NCBI GenBank assembly: GCA_029779535.1
Contig: JAKPAG010000058.1
Span: forward strand, 1-35,956
DNA length: 35,956 nt
Direction: 5' to 3'
Source of the DNA: Pseudomonadota bacterium
GTDB taxonomy: Bacteria > Pseudomonadota > Alphaproteobacteria > Sphingomonadales > Sphingomonadaceae
Position numbers and translations under genes: made by a program. Numbering within the stretch: the first letter of the stretch is position 1; every line of letters starts with the position of its first letter. A model generated the notes under the pieces. The model worked only from the letters and a program-made list of their open reading frames with translations. It did no database searches and was not told where the DNA came from. Shown in pieces: positions 1-11,050 of the stretch.

Positions 1-958
<958 letters not shown>

Positions 959-1834
959 TTAGAGCGCTTCCGCGCCCGCGATAATTTCGATGAGTTCGGT
1001 GGTGATCGCGGCCTGGCGGCTGCGGTTGTACTGGATGGTCAGCTTGTTGATCAGGTCACCCGCGTTGCGCGTGGCATTGTCCATCGCGGTCATCGAGGCA
1101 CCCTGTTCGCTGGCCTGGTTTTCCAACAGCGCACCGAACAGCTGGGTGCGCAGGTAGCGCGGCAGCAGCTCGGCCAGGATCGCTTCCTCTTCCGGCTCGT
1201 ATTCGACCACGGCGCCGGCATCGGCGGCCACCACCTTGGGCGCGGGGACGGGGATGATCTGAACCTGGGTGGGGTCCTGGGCCAGCGCGCTCTTGAAGGT
1301 CGAGAAGAACAGGTGCGCGACGTCGAACTTGCCGGCGTCATACAGCGCGACCAGCTCGTTCGCGATCTTTTCGGCTTCCGCAAAACCCGGTTCGCGCACG
1401 TCGGTCGTGTCGAACGAGGCCAGAATGGCGCTCGGGTAGTTGCGGCGGATCACCGCGCGGCCCTTTCGGCCGACGAGGTAGAACAGCACCGTCTTGCCCG
1501 CGGCTTCGAGGCTGCGCGCCTCGGCCAGGGCGGCCTTGACGATGTTCGAGTTGAACGCGCCGCACAGCCCCTTGTCGGAGTTGGCGACTACCAGCAGGTG
1601 GACCTGCTCCTTGCCGGTGCCCGCGAGCAGCCGGGGGCTATTTTCGCTGACGGTGATTTTGCTGGCGAGCGAGCCCATCACTTCGGCCAGGCGCGCCGCA
1701 TAGGGACGCGCGGCTTCGGCATTGGCCTGCGCCCGGCGCAGCTTTGCAGCTGCGACCATCTGCTTGGCCTTGGTGATCTTCTGGGTCGACTTGACCGAGT
1801 TGATCCGCCCTTTGAGTTCCTTAAGCGAGGCCAT
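959..1834 (-). CDS. atpG: F1 ATP synthase gamma subunit
   Basis: Gamma subunit, the central rotor shaft of F1 that couples proton flow in Fo to the alpha3beta3 catalytic ring. It is 291 residues, the usual size. The N-terminus [20 protein letters not shown] is the hallmark long coiled helix. The C-terminal part carries the expected partner helix ([15 protein letters not shown], then [16 protein letters not shown]). It lies between atpA (23 bases upstream) and atpD in the canonical alphaproteobacterial order and is surely co-transcribed with them. Nothing is truncated or frameshifted. Confidence 0.97.
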   Translation of the reverse strand: MASLKELKGRINSVKSTQKITKAKQMVAAAKLRRAQANAEAARPYAARLAEVMGSLASKITVSENSPRLLAGTGKEQVHLLVVANSDKGLCGAFNSNIVKAALAEARSLEAAGKTVLFYLVGRKGRAVIRRNYPSAILASFDTTDVREPGFAEAEKIANELVALYDAGKFDVAHLFFSTFKSALAQDPTQVQIIPVPAPKVVAADAGAVVEYEPEEEAILAELLPRYLRTQLFGALLENQASEQGASMTAMDNATRNAGDLINKLTIQYNRSRQAAITTELIEIIAGAEAL

Positions 1835-1857
1835 GAAGCCTTACCCTTTCAATCGGA

Positions 1858-3390
<1,533 letters not shown>

Positions 3391-3945
3391 TCAGCCTTTC
3401 ATCGCGTTCGCGAGAGTGTTCAAACGGGTGCGGATCGACGAATCGATCTGGGTCGAGCCGATCCTGACGACGAGGCCGCCGAGCAACTCGGGATCGACCT
3501 TGGCAGTCAGTTTCACGTCCTTACCTTCGCGCGCCTTGAGCTTGTCGGCCAGGGCCTTGAGTTGGGCGGCGGAGAGGGGATGGGCACTGGTCACTTCGGC
3601 GCTCACCTCGCCGCGGGCGGCGGCGGCGATCGCGGCGAAGGCGCGGATCACGTCGGGCAGCACGGCCAGGCGGCGGTTGCCCGCCAGCACGCCGATAAAA
3701 TTCTGCGTCAGCGGCGACACCTTGAGCAGCTTGCCGACCGCTTCCATCGTCTTGGTGGCGGCATCGCGGGTGACGCGTGGATTGCGAATCAGCGCGGCCA
3801 GATCGGTGGATTCGGCGATCGCCTGACCCAGACCGGTCAGGTCGGATTCGACAGCGGTCACCTTGCCGCCTTCGCTGGCCAGGTCATACAGCGCAGAGGC
3901 GTAACGCCCTTGCAAACTTGCGGTAATGCCGCCGGAATTCTCCAC
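3391..3945 (-). CDS. atpH: F1Fo ATP synthase delta subunit
   Basis: Delta subunit, the stator element joining the Fo b-subunits to the top of F1. It is 184 residues, normal for the family. It shows the N-terminal helical bundle beginning [13 protein letters not shown] and the conserved C-terminal strand-rich region ([21 protein letters not shown]). Its stop abuts the atpA start with no gap. It is the first gene of the minus-strand operon. Upstream is a divergent gene (the dienelactone hydrolase) rather than priA, the usual neighbour in many alphaproteobacteria. Confidence 0.96.
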   Translation of the reverse strand: MENSGGITASLQGRYASALYDLASEGGKVTAVESDLTGLGQAIAESTDLAALIRNPRVTRDAATKTMEAVGKLLKVSPLTQNFIGVLAGNRRLAVLPDVIRAFAAIAAAARGEVSAEVTSAHPLSAAQLKALADKLKAREGKDVKLTAKVDPELLGGLVVRIGSTQIDSSIRTRLNTLANAMKG

Positions 3946-4026
3946 GCGCCTTGGTTCCTTGCATCGGATGCGTTGACGGGGCGACCGCCACGCTGAAAGG
4001 TGACTTCGCCCCTTGAGACGGGGGCG

Positions 4027-4055
4027 CGCATAGCGACGATTGCGGTGCGATGCAA
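4027..4055 (-). promoter_or_regulatory. Candidate promoter of the atp operon
   Basis: On the minus strand, TTGCAT (4055-4050) and TATGCG (4032-4027) are separated by exactly 17 bases, about 80 bases upstream of the atpH start. Each box matches the sigma-70 consensus at only three of six positions, so the spacing is the main support. It lies in the divergent gap between atpH and the dienelactone hydrolase gene. Confidence 0.3.
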
Positions 4056-4104
4056 GCTGGGGCTAGGACATTCTCGGATACGAATGCGGGACATGGGGAG
4101 CACG

Positions 4105-4785
4105 ATGGGCGAAACAATCCGGATCACGATGGACGATGGCTTCGAAATGCCGTGCTACCACGCTGTTCCCGAGGGCGAGCGGCGCGGCGGCCTGGTGCTG
4201 GTCCAGGAAATCTTCGGTGTGACCGACCATATCCGCGAGTTGTGCGACGAATATGCCAAGGACGGCTATGAAGTGGTCAGTCCCGGCCTGTTCGAGCGAA
4301 TCGAGCCGGGCTGCGCGCTGGGCTATTCCGGGCCGGACTGGGAACGGGCGATCAAGATCGCGCGCGAGCAGCACGATTGGGAGCGCGGGCTGGAGGATAC
4401 CCGCCGCGTGATCGCCTGGCTCAAGGCGCGGGGCGGCCCCACCTTCATCGTCGGCTACTGTTTCGGCGGCTCGGTCGCCTGGCGCATGGCCCAGACCTGC
4501 GAGGATGTAGATGCGGCCAGCTGCTATTACGGCGGATACATCGCCACCCGCTTTGCGGACGAGGCGCCGCGCTGCGCCACGATCTGCCATTTCGGGCGCT
4601 ACGATCCGCTGGTCGATTTCGCCCCGGTGGAAAAACTGATCGAGAAGCAGCACCAGACTGCACAGATCTTCGTCTACGAGGCCGGGCACGGGTTCAATTC
4701 CGACCGCCGCAAAGACTACCACCCCGAAAGCGCAGACCTCGCCAGGGAACGCACCCTGATGCTGTTCCGCGCGCTCGGCGGCTGA
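4105..4785 (+). CDS. Dienelactone hydrolase family protein
   Basis: Alpha/beta-hydrolase of the dienelactone hydrolase family, cytoplasmic, 226 residues. The Cys-Asp-His triad is visible: C119 in the nucleophile elbow GYCFGG, D167 in FGRYDPLVDF and H195 in AGHGFNSD. E35 (QEIFG) matches the Glu that orients the Cys in this family. The reading frame is open from further upstream, but the ATG at 4105 has GGGGAG four bases before it and gives the usual family N-terminus, so it is preferred over ATGs at 4093 and 4000. The stop overlaps the start region of the next gene. The natural substrate cannot be read from sequence. No catechol-pathway genes are nearby, so a general lactone/ester detoxification role is more likely than chlorocatechol degradation. 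Confidence 0.9.
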   Translation: MGETIRITMDDGFEMPCYHAVPEGERRGGLVLVQEIFGVTDHIRELCDEYAKDGYEVVSPGLFERIEPGCALGYSGPDWERAIKIAREQHDWERGLEDTRRVIAWLKARGGPTFIVGYCFGGSVAWRMAQTCEDVDAASCYYGGYIATRFADEAPRCATICHFGRYDPLVDFAPVEKLIEKQHQTAQIFVYEAGHGFNSDRRKDYHPESADLARERTLMLFRALGG

Positions 4786-4786
4786 T

Positions 4787-5512
4787 GTGGCGGCACTGCT
4801 GATTGTCCTGCCGCAGGCCGATTTCGATCCGGGGGAGGTCGCCTTGCCCTGGCTGGTCTGGACCCGGGCCGGGCATGACGTGGCCTTCGCGACCGAGACC
4901 GGGGCGGCGGCGGCCTGCGATCCGGTGACGCTGACGGGGGCCGGGTTGCCGCGCCTGGCCCGCTTCCTGCGGGCGCGCGAATCGGCCATTGCGGCCTATG
5001 CGGCGATGACCACAGACTCTGCCTATCTGTTTCCTCTGCGCTGGAGCGATGTGCGCCCCGGCGATTTTGCGGCGCTGCATTTTCCCGGTGGGCATGCCCC
5101 GGGGATGAAGCCCTATTGCGAATCGGCCGAGGTGATGCGGCTGGCCCGCTCCGCCTTTGCGTCAGGCCAGCCGGTCAGCGCCGTGTGCCACGGCGTGCTG
5201 CCGCTGGCCCGCGCCGGAGTGCTGGCCGGGCGGCGGACCACTGCGCTGACCGCGCCGCTTGAGGCGGCGGCGGTCTGGCTGACCCGCGCGGCCTTGCCGG
5301 GGCATTACCAGACCTATCCTGAAAGCGTCGAACACGAGGTGCGCCGCCTGATCGGTCCGGCCGGGCGGTTCGAACGCGGTCCGCTGGTGCCGCGCCATGC
5401 CGATGCGGAACGCCCTGACGCGGGTTTCGTCGTGCGCGACGGCGCGTACCTGTCGGCGCGCTGGCCGGGCGATGCCTGGACACTGGCGCGGCGCATGCTG
5501 GACCTGCTTTGA
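4787..5512 (+). CDS. DJ-1/PfpI (type 1 glutamine amidotransferase-like) protein
   Basis: Member of the DJ-1/PfpI superfamily, 241 residues, slightly longer than a minimal PfpI. It has the nucleophile elbow SAVCHGVLPLARAG (C134, H135) and the acid-bearing N-terminal segment FDPGEVALPW (E17). FPGGHAPGM near residue 100 is the oxyanion loop typical of ThiJ/Hsp31-like enzymes. Members act as chaperones, glyoxalases or hydrolases; which applies here is unknown. Translation starts at GTG 4787, one base after the stop of the dienelactone hydrolase, so the two are a tight translational pair. An ATG at 4785 is out of frame. Confidence 0.85.
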   Translation: MAALLIVLPQADFDPGEVALPWLVWTRAGHDVAFATETGAAAACDPVTLTGAGLPRLARFLRARESAIAAYAAMTTDSAYLFPLRWSDVRPGDFAALHFPGGHAPGMKPYCESAEVMRLARSAFASGQPVSAVCHGVLPLARAGVLAGRRTTALTAPLEAAAVWLTRAALPGHYQTYPESVEHEVRRLIGPAGRFERGPLVPRHADAERPDAGFVVRDGAYLSARWPGDAWTLARRMLDLL

Positions 5513-5578
5513 ACGCAACATGCGGGACGCACGCTTGCGGCAGGCGGGATAGGGCTTGCGTCAGGAAGGAGCCCTGCC

Positions 5579-6628
5579 ATGACTGACGCCATGATCGACC
5601 CCGACGAGGCCTGGACCGCCGTGCTGGCGCGCGACCGCAGTTTTGACGGGCGTTTCGTAACCGGGGTGCTGACCACGGGGATCTATTGCCGCCCCAGCTG
5701 CGCGGCGCGCCATCCGGCGCGCGGCAACGTGAGTTTCTTTGCCACCAGTGCCGAGGCGCGGGCATCGGGCCTGCGGCCGTGCAAACGCTGCCTGCCGGAT
5801 GACGTGGCGCGCGACGAGCGCGCCGTGCTGGCCGCCATCGCCGCGATCAAGGCGGCCGAGCAGCCACTGGCGCTGGCCGCATTGGCGGCGGAAACCGGCT
5901 ATTCGCCCACCCACTTCCAGCGCGTGTTCACCCGCCACACCGGCCTGTCCCCAGCCGCCTATGCCCGCGCTTTGATGGCCGAGCGTGCGCGCGAGGCCTT
6001 GACCGACGAGGGGCAGGTTACCCAGGCGATCTATGCGGCAGGCTATTCCGGGCCGTCGCGGTTCTATGATGCAAACAGGAAGCGGCTGGGCATGGCGCCA
6101 TCGGCCTGGGCGAACGGGGGCAGGGGGGTGACGATCCACTGGGCGGTGGTGCCCACCAGCCTGGGCGCGATGCTGGTCGCCGCGACCGCCAAGGGCGTGT
6201 GCCGCCTGTCGTTTGATGAAGGGCGCGCGGCATTGGAAGCGCGCTTCCCCAATGCCGAACTGGTCGAGGGCGGGGCGGACTTCGCGGCGCTGCTGGACCA
6301 GGTGGTCGCCGCCGTGGAAGCGCCCGGCGATTTCTCGCACATCCCGCTCGATGTGAAGGGCACCGCGTTCCAGGAGGCGGTCTGGCGCGAGCTGCAACGC
6401 ATCCCGGCGGGCGAGACGCGCACTTATGCGGAGTTGGCCGCGGCGGCAGGCAAGCCCCGCGCGGTGCGCGCGGCGGGCAGCGCCAACGGGGCCAACAACA
6501 TCGCCGTCCTGATCCCCTGCCACCGCGTGATCCGCACCGGCGGGGCGCTGGGCGGCTATGCCTATGGGCTGGAGATCAAGCGCAAGCTGCTGGAAAAGGA
6601 AGGCGCGGTCCTGCCGCTCGGCGATTGA
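5579..6628 (+). CDS. ada: Bifunctional DNA-repair methyltransferase / transcriptional activator Ada
   Basis: Ada both repairs alkylated DNA by suicidal methyl transfer and, once methylated, activates the adaptive response. It is 349 residues, the full bifunctional length. The N-terminal zinc domain has C37, C41, C68 and C71 in the pattern of E. coli Ada C38/C42/C69/C72; C37 is the expected methylphosphotriester acceptor. An AraC-type double HTH follows (residues about 85-180, with LAAETGYSPTHFQRVFTRHT). The C-terminal MGMT domain has IPCHRVI with acceptor C314. AGGAG lies about 8 bases before the ATG. No E. coli-type Ada box (AAAGCGCA) is visible upstream. Neighbours on the same strand are DJ-1/PfpI upstream and a CPBP protease downstream. 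Confidence 0.95.
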   Translation: MTDAMIDPDEAWTAVLARDRSFDGRFVTGVLTTGIYCRPSCAARHPARGNVSFFATSAEARASGLRPCKRCLPDDVARDERAVLAAIAAIKAAEQPLALAALAAETGYSPTHFQRVFTRHTGLSPAAYARALMAERAREALTDEGQVTQAIYAAGYSGPSRFYDANRKRLGMAPSAWANGGRGVTIHWAVVPTSLGAMLVAATAKGVCRLSFDEGRAALEARFPNAELVEGGADFAALLDQVVAAVEAPGDFSHIPLDVKGTAFQEAVWRELQRIPAGETRTYAELAAAAGKPRAVRAAGSANGANNIAVLIPCHRVIRTGGALGGYAYGLEIKRKLLEKEGAVLPLGD

Positions 6629-6643
6629 CCTGCCCGGCTCTTG

Positions 6644-6665
6644 CTGTATTGTTCATGCAATACAG
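6644..6665. repeat. Perfect 8-bp inverted repeat between ada and the CPBP gene
   Basis: CTGTATTG (6644-6651) and CAATACAG (6658-6665) form a perfect palindrome around the hexamer TTCATG. It is notably AT-rich for this genome and is followed by TTT. It lies 15 bases upstream of the CPBP start and 4 bases before its Shine-Dalgarno GGGGAG (6669-6674). It could be an operator for the CPBP-ferritin pair or a weak terminator of ada. Confidence 0.5.
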
Positions 6666-6679
6666 TTTGGGGAGCCTGA

Positions 6680-7579
6680 ATGACCGTGATCCAGCCGCGC
6701 CGGGGCCTGGCCCTGCGCATCCTGCGCTATCCGCTGACCTTGCTGGTGTTCGGCTTTGTCCTGTTTGCAGTGATCTATGGGCTGGTCGCGGTGGGGGCGG
6801 GAACAATTCCCGGCCTGCGCGGCTCGCCGCTCCAGCCGCTGGCGGTGCTGGCGGGTGCGGCGCTGGCGGTGTGGCTCTACAAGCTGTTTCAGCGCTTCGT
6901 CGAAGGGCGCGAGGATGCGGAATTCGCGCTGGCCGGGGCGGGGTCGGAACTGGGCCGGGGGCTGGGGATCGGCTTCGTGCTGTTTTGCGCGGTGGTGCTG
7001 GTCACCTGCCTGGCCGGGGGCATGCGGTTTCATGGACTGGGCGAGGGGATCGGCGCGCTGTGGCCGATGCTGGCCATGGCGATCATTTCCGGCCTGTTCG
7101 AGGAACTGCTGTTTCGCGGCATCGCCTTTCGCCAGCTTGAAGCGCTGCTGGGCAGCTGGGCGGCGCTGGCGCTAACTTCGGCCTTCTTCGGCCTTGCCCA
7201 TATCGCCAATCCCGGAGCCAGCTGGTTCGCCGCCTTCGCCATCGCGGTCGAGGCCGGGGTGCTGCTCAGCGCGGCCTATATGCTGACCCGGCGGCTGTGG
7301 CTGGCGGTGGGAATCCACGCCGCCTGGAACTTTACCCAGGGCTGGGTGTTTTCGGTGCCGGTATCGGGGGGCAGGGCGGCCAAGGGGCTGCTCGAAACCA
7401 GCTTTGCCGGGCCGGACTGGCTGACCGGCGGGGCCTTTGGTCTTGAAGCGTCCGTTGTGGCGCTGGTGCTGGCCACGGCAACCGGACTGTGGCTGCTGCG
7501 CCGCACTGTCCAAAGTGACGGGTTGATCGCGCCGGTCTGGCAGCGCAAGCTGGGGCAAAATACGGGAGAAAGCGAATGA
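6680..7579 (+). CDS. CPBP family intramembrane metalloprotease
   Basis: Multi-spanning inner-membrane protein of the CPBP (CAAX protease and bacteriocin-processing, Abi) family, 299 residues. All three family motifs are intact: EELLFRG (E141, E142, R146), FGLAH (H174) and HAAWNF (H213, N217). These are the metal and water ligands in the family. Several hydrophobic segments surround them (residues about 18-40, 52-68, 97-112, 127-140, 160-175, 185-200 and 245-265). The start is supported by GGGGAG six bases upstream. Its stop overlaps the next gene by ATGA (7576-7579), so it is probably translated together with the diiron protein. The substrate is unknown. Confidence 0.88.
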   Translation: MTVIQPRRGLALRILRYPLTLLVFGFVLFAVIYGLVAVGAGTIPGLRGSPLQPLAVLAGAALAVWLYKLFQRFVEGREDAEFALAGAGSELGRGLGIGFVLFCAVVLVTCLAGGMRFHGLGEGIGALWPMLAMAIISGLFEELLFRGIAFRQLEALLGSWAALALTSAFFGLAHIANPGASWFAAFAIAVEAGVLLSAAYMLTRRLWLAVGIHAAWNFTQGWVFSVPVSGGRAAKGLLETSFAGPDWLTGGAFGLEASVVALVLATATGLWLLRRTVQSDGLIAPVWQRKLGQNTGESE

Positions 7580-8076
7580 CCATGCCCTTGCCCGCCGGTG
7601 CGCCGGCCACCCTGCGCGAAGCCTTTGCCCACATCGCCACCGTCACCACGCCCAGCGTGCTGGACATGAAAATCATGGCCCTGACCGAGGCTGCGGCGAT
7701 GACGCTTTACTACAAGACGGCGGAAGGCACCGACAATGCGGCGGTCGCCGCGCTCCTCCAGGCCAATGGGCGCGAGGAGTTTCTTCACGCCCAGCGCGCG
7801 GCCATGGCGGTGAAGGCGGTCTCGGGCGAGGATTTCTTCCCCCCGCTGGCCGAGGACAACCCCTATCTCACCGATGGCGCCGCGCCGTTCGCCCCGGTGA
7901 CCAAGGCCGCGCTGACCGGCCTGGCCCAGGGCGAGTTCGGGGGCGAGGCGCTGTATGAAAAGTGGGCGGCCAATACCGACAATGACGAAGCGGCCCGCCT
8001 GTTCCGCCTGAACGGAAAGGAAGAAACCGACCACGGCAACCGCCTGATGCAGGCCGCGGCGCTGCTGCCCGATTAA
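7576..8076 (+). CDS. Rubrerythrin-like ferritin-fold diiron protein
   Basis: Small four-helix protein of 166 residues with the paired ligand pattern of rubrerythrin/ferritin-like diiron sites. The first half has E38 (LTEAAAMTLYY) and E68-x-x-H71 (REEFLHAQR). The second half has Glu residues in QGEFGGEALYEKW and a second ExxH in GKEETDHGNR. No rubredoxin domain is attached, so any peroxidase activity would need an external electron donor. It overlaps the CPBP protease gene by ATGA. Its TAA stop shares TTAA with the stop of the convergent priA. Iron handling or peroxide defence is inferred from the fold only. Confidence 0.8.
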   Translation: MTMPLPAGAPATLREAFAHIATVTTPSVLDMKIMALTEAAAMTLYYKTAEGTDNAAVAALLQANGREEFLHAQRAAMAVKAVSGEDFFPPLAEDNPYLTDGAAPFAPVTKAALTGLAQGEFGGEALYEKWAANTDNDEAARLFRLNGKEETDHGNRLMQAAALLPD

Positions 8077-10238
8077 ACGAAGCTGTAGGGATCGATGTCC
8101 ACGCCCACCCGCACGCCGGATGGGAAGGTCAACTGTCCCAGCCAGTCGCGGATCACTTTCTGCACCTGCGCGCTGCGCCGGGCGTTGATCAGCAGGCGGT
8201 AGCGATAGCGCCCGCGCAGCAGGGCCAGCGGCGCGGGGGCGGGGCCGAGCACCATCACGTCGGGCAGGTTGGGGCGCAGCGCGCCGATTGCGCGGGCGGC
8301 TTCGCGCGCTTCCTTTTCATCCTCGGACGAGACGATGATCGCGGCCCAGCGGCCGAACGGCGGCGCGCCGGCTTCGCGCCGTGCCTCGGCCTCGGCGGCG
8401 TAGAAGGCGTCGCGGTCGCCCGCCACCAGCGCGGCGATCACCGCGGCTTGCGGGTGGCGGGTCTGGATCAGGACTTCGCCGGGCTTTTCGCCGCGCCCCG
8501 CGCGTCCGGCAACCTGCGCGACCTGCTGGTAGGTGCGTTCCGCCGCGCGCAGGTCGCCGCCTTCCAGCCCCAGGTCGGCATCGACCACGCCAACCAGCGT
8601 CAGCTCGGGAAAGTGATAGCCCTTGGTCACCAACTGGGTGCCGATGATCACGTCGATCGCCTTGCCTTCGGCCTTGGCGACGAATTCGGCGATCTTTTCC
8701 GGGCTGTTCAGCGTGTCGGAGGTGACCACCGCCAGCCGCGCTTCGGGAAACAGTTCGGCCACCTCGTCGGCGATGCGCTCCACCCCCGGGCCGCAAGCGA
8801 CCAGGCAATCGGGGGTGTGGCACTCGGGGCATTCCTCGGGCACCGGCACCTGATGGCCGCAGTGATGGCAGGCCATCCGCCGCGACAGGCGGTGTTCGAC
8901 CAGCCAGGCGGTGCAGTTGGGGCACTGGAAGCGGTAGCCGCAGTGCCGGCACAGCGTCAGCGGGGCATAACCGCGCCGGTTGAGGAACAGCAGCGACTGT
9001 TCACCCTTGAGCAGCCGGTCCTTGATCTCGCTGACCAGCCGGGGGGACAGCCAGCGCCCCCGCTCGGGAGCCTCGACGCGCAGGTCGACCACTTGCACAT
9101 CGGGCAGCTCCGCCCCGCCGAACCGGCTGGGCAGGTCGACCTTGCGATAGGTGCCGGCCTCGGCCAGTTGCAGCGATTCGAGCGCCGGGGTGGCGCTCGC
9201 CAGGATCACCGGGATCTGTTCGAACCGGGCGCGTATCACCGCCACGTCGCGGGCGTTGTAGCGCACTCCATCATCCTGCTTGAAGCTGACCTCGTGCGCT
9301 TCATCGACCACGATCAGCCCCAGCCGGGCATAGGGCATGAACAGCGCCGAGCGGGCGCCGACCACCACCTGGGCCTGGCCGCCCACGATCGCGCGCCAGG
9401 CGCGGCGGCGCTCGCTCTGCTTCAGGCTGGAATGCCACAGCACCGGCGGCGCGCCGAAGCGCGCTTCGAACCGGCGCAGGAAATTTTCGGTCAGGGCGAT
9501 TTCGGGCAGCAGCACCAGCACCTGCTCGCGTCGGCGCAGGGCCTGGGCGATGGCTTCGAAATAGCATTCGGTCTTGCCCGAGCCGGTCACCCCGTCGAGC
9601 AGGAAGGGCTGGAAGCCGTGGCCGTCCACCGCCGCGATGAATTCGTCCGCTGCCGCGCGCTGCTCCGCGCTCAGTTCCGGCTGGACGAAATCGGGGTTGG
9701 CGCGGGGATAGGGGCGGTCAAGGTCGACAGTCACCGGCTCGAGCAGTCCGGCGCCGACCATGCCGCGCAGCACGCCTTCCGAAACGCTGGCCAGTTCCGC
9801 CAGCTCGCGGATGCTGGCCTGTTCGCCGTGCAGCGCATCCAGCGCGGCGGCGCGCTGCGGGGTGAGGCGCGCAGGCTCCACCCCGGTCAGGCGGTATTCG
9901 GTGGCTGTGCCGCCGCCGCGCAGCGCCGCCATCGAGCCCAGCGCCATGCGCGCCACCGAGTTGAGCGGGGCGACATAGTAGTCGGCGCACCATTCGATCA
10001 GTCGCCGCAGCGCGGCCGGGAACGGCGGCACCGGCAGCACTTCCAGCAGCGGACGCAGCTTGGCATCGGGCACTTCGGCGCCGTCCAGCCGGTCCGGCTC
10101 CCACACCACCCCCAGTACCTGGCGCGGCCCCAGCGGCGCGATCACCACGCTGCCCAGGTCCACCGCCATGCCATCGGGCACCCGGTAGTCGAGCACGTTC
10201 AGCACGGGATTGAACACAAGGAGTCGGACGCGGCGCAT
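8073..10238 (-). CDS. priA: Primosomal replication-restart helicase PriA
   Basis: PriA recognises abandoned replication forks and loads the replisome for restart. It is 721 residues, the usual length. An N-terminal DNA-binding domain starts MRRVRLLVFNPVLNVLDYRV. The SF2 helicase core has Walker A GVTGSGKTE (residues about 216-224) and the DEAH box (312-315). Two zinc-binding knuckles between helicase lobes follow, with Cys pairs in CRHCGYRFQCPNC, CHHCGHQ and CPEC. The frame stays open far upstream into the divergent fsa gene, but homology begins only at ATG 10238. It is convergent with the ferritin-like gene. In many alphaproteobacteria priA lies next to atpH; here they are about 4.1 kb apart. 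Confidence 0.96.
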   Translation of the reverse strand: MRRVRLLVFNPVLNVLDYRVPDGMAVDLGSVVIAPLGPRQVLGVVWEPDRLDGAEVPDAKLRPLLEVLPVPPFPAALRRLIEWCADYYVAPLNSVARMALGSMAALRGGGTATEYRLTGVEPARLTPQRAAALDALHGEQASIRELAELASVSEGVLRGMVGAGLLEPVTVDLDRPYPRANPDFVQPELSAEQRAAADEFIAAVDGHGFQPFLLDGVTGSGKTECYFEAIAQALRRREQVLVLLPEIALTENFLRRFEARFGAPPVLWHSSLKQSERRRAWRAIVGGQAQVVVGARSALFMPYARLGLIVVDEAHEVSFKQDDGVRYNARDVAVIRARFEQIPVILASATPALESLQLAEAGTYRKVDLPSRFGGAELPDVQVVDLRVEAPERGRWLSPRLVSEIKDRLLKGEQSLLFLNRRGYAPLTLCRHCGYRFQCPNCTAWLVEHRLSRRMACHHCGHQVPVPEECPECHTPDCLVACGPGVERIADEVAELFPEARLAVVTSDTLNSPEKIAEFVAKAEGKAIDVIIGTQLVTKGYHFPELTLVGVVDADLGLEGGDLRAAERTYQQVAQVAGRAGRGEKPGEVLIQTRHPQAAVIAALVAGDRDAFYAAEAEARREAGAPPFGRWAAIIVSSEDEKEAREAARAIGALRPNLPDVMVLGPAPAPLALLRGRYRYRLLINARRSAQVQKVIRDWLGQLTFPSGVRVGVDIDPYSFV

Positions 10239-10267
10239 TGGCCAAGCGCTATATGGGGGCAGGGGGC

Positions 10268-10297
10268 TTGGTGCCAGCGCCGATAGGTGGCTATAGG
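10268..10297 (+). promoter_or_regulatory. Candidate promoter of fsa
   Basis: TTGGTG (10268-10273) and TATAGG (10292-10297) are 18 bases apart, about 32 bases upstream of the preferred fsa start, in the divergent priA/fsa gap. The -10 box matches four of six consensus positions. A Shine-Dalgarno CAGGAG follows at 10313-10318. Confidence 0.4.
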
Positions 10298-10328
10298 ACG
10301 GATGAATCGCCAGCAGGAGCGCAGCCCC

Positions 10329-10979
10329 GTGAAATTCTTTGCCGACACCGCCGAAATCGCCGACATCAAGGAACTGGCAGCCACGGGCCTGCTGGACGGG
10401 GTGACCACCAATCCCAGCCTGATCGCCAAGTCGGGCCGCGATTTCATGGAAGTGACGCGGGAAATCTGCGCCCTGGTCGATGGCCCGGTCAGCGCCGAAG
10501 TGGTCGCGCTCGACCACGAAGGCATGATGCGCGAGGCCGAAGTGCTGCGCAAGCTGGCCGACAACGTCTGCATCAAGGTGCCGCTGACCATCGATGGCCT
10601 GAAGACCTGCAAGGCGCTGACGGGCGATGGCACCATGGTCAACGTCACGCTGTGCTTTTCCGCCAACCAGGCGCTGCTCGCGGCCAAGGCCGGGGCAAGC
10701 TTCGTTTCGCCTTTCGTCGGCCGGCATGACGACAATGGCTTCGACGGGATGCAGCTGATCAGCGACATCCGACTGATCTATGACAACTACAACTTCGCCA
10801 CCGAAATCCTTGTTGCCTCGGTCCGACACGGTATCCACGTGCTCGAGGCGGCCAAGATCGGCGCCGATGTGATGACTGCCCCCCCGGCGGTGATCAAGGG
10901 GCTGTTCAAGCACGTCCTGACCGACAAGGGGATCGAGGGGTTCCTGGCTGACTGGGCCAAGACCGGCCAGTCGATCTGA
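10329..10979 (+). CDS. fsa: Fructose-6-phosphate aldolase / small transaldolase family
   Basis: Small class I aldolase of the transaldolase family, cytoplasmic, 216 residues. The translation [17 protein letters not shown] is the standard N-terminus. TTNPSL (residues about 26-31) and the Schiff-base Lys in CIKVPLT (K83) are present, as is the phosphate-binding region later in the barrel. The start is taken at GTG 10329 because this gives the family N-terminus, with CAGGAG ten bases before it; ATGs at 10287 and 10302 would add non-conserved residues. Short members of this family act either as transaldolase (pentose phosphate pathway) or as fructose-6-phosphate aldolase; sequence alone does not settle which. 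It is divergent from priA and 71 bases upstream of cobT. Confidence 0.92.
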   Translation: MKFFADTAEIADIKELAATGLLDGVTTNPSLIAKSGRDFMEVTREICALVDGPVSAEVVALDHEGMMREAEVLRKLADNVCIKVPLTIDGLKTCKALTGDGTMVNVTLCFSANQALLAAKAGASFVSPFVGRHDDNGFDGMQLISDIRLIYDNYNFATEILVASVRHGIHVLEAAKIGADVMTAPPAVIKGLFKHVLTDKGIEGFLADWAKTGQSI

Positions 10980-11050
10980 GACCGGTCGATTTGAAGTTGA
11001 TCTGGCGCACCAACCCGGCAAAAGCGGGTCAAGGCTGACATAAGGCAGGC

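Noticed and set aside
8448..10286. 612-codon plus-strand frame opposite priA
   Set aside because: Shadow of PriA, whose helicase and zinc motifs are unmistakable.
10239..11021. N-terminal extension of PriA to 982 residues
   Set aside because: The extra part is antisense to fsa and has no PriA homology; the family N-terminus begins at 10238.
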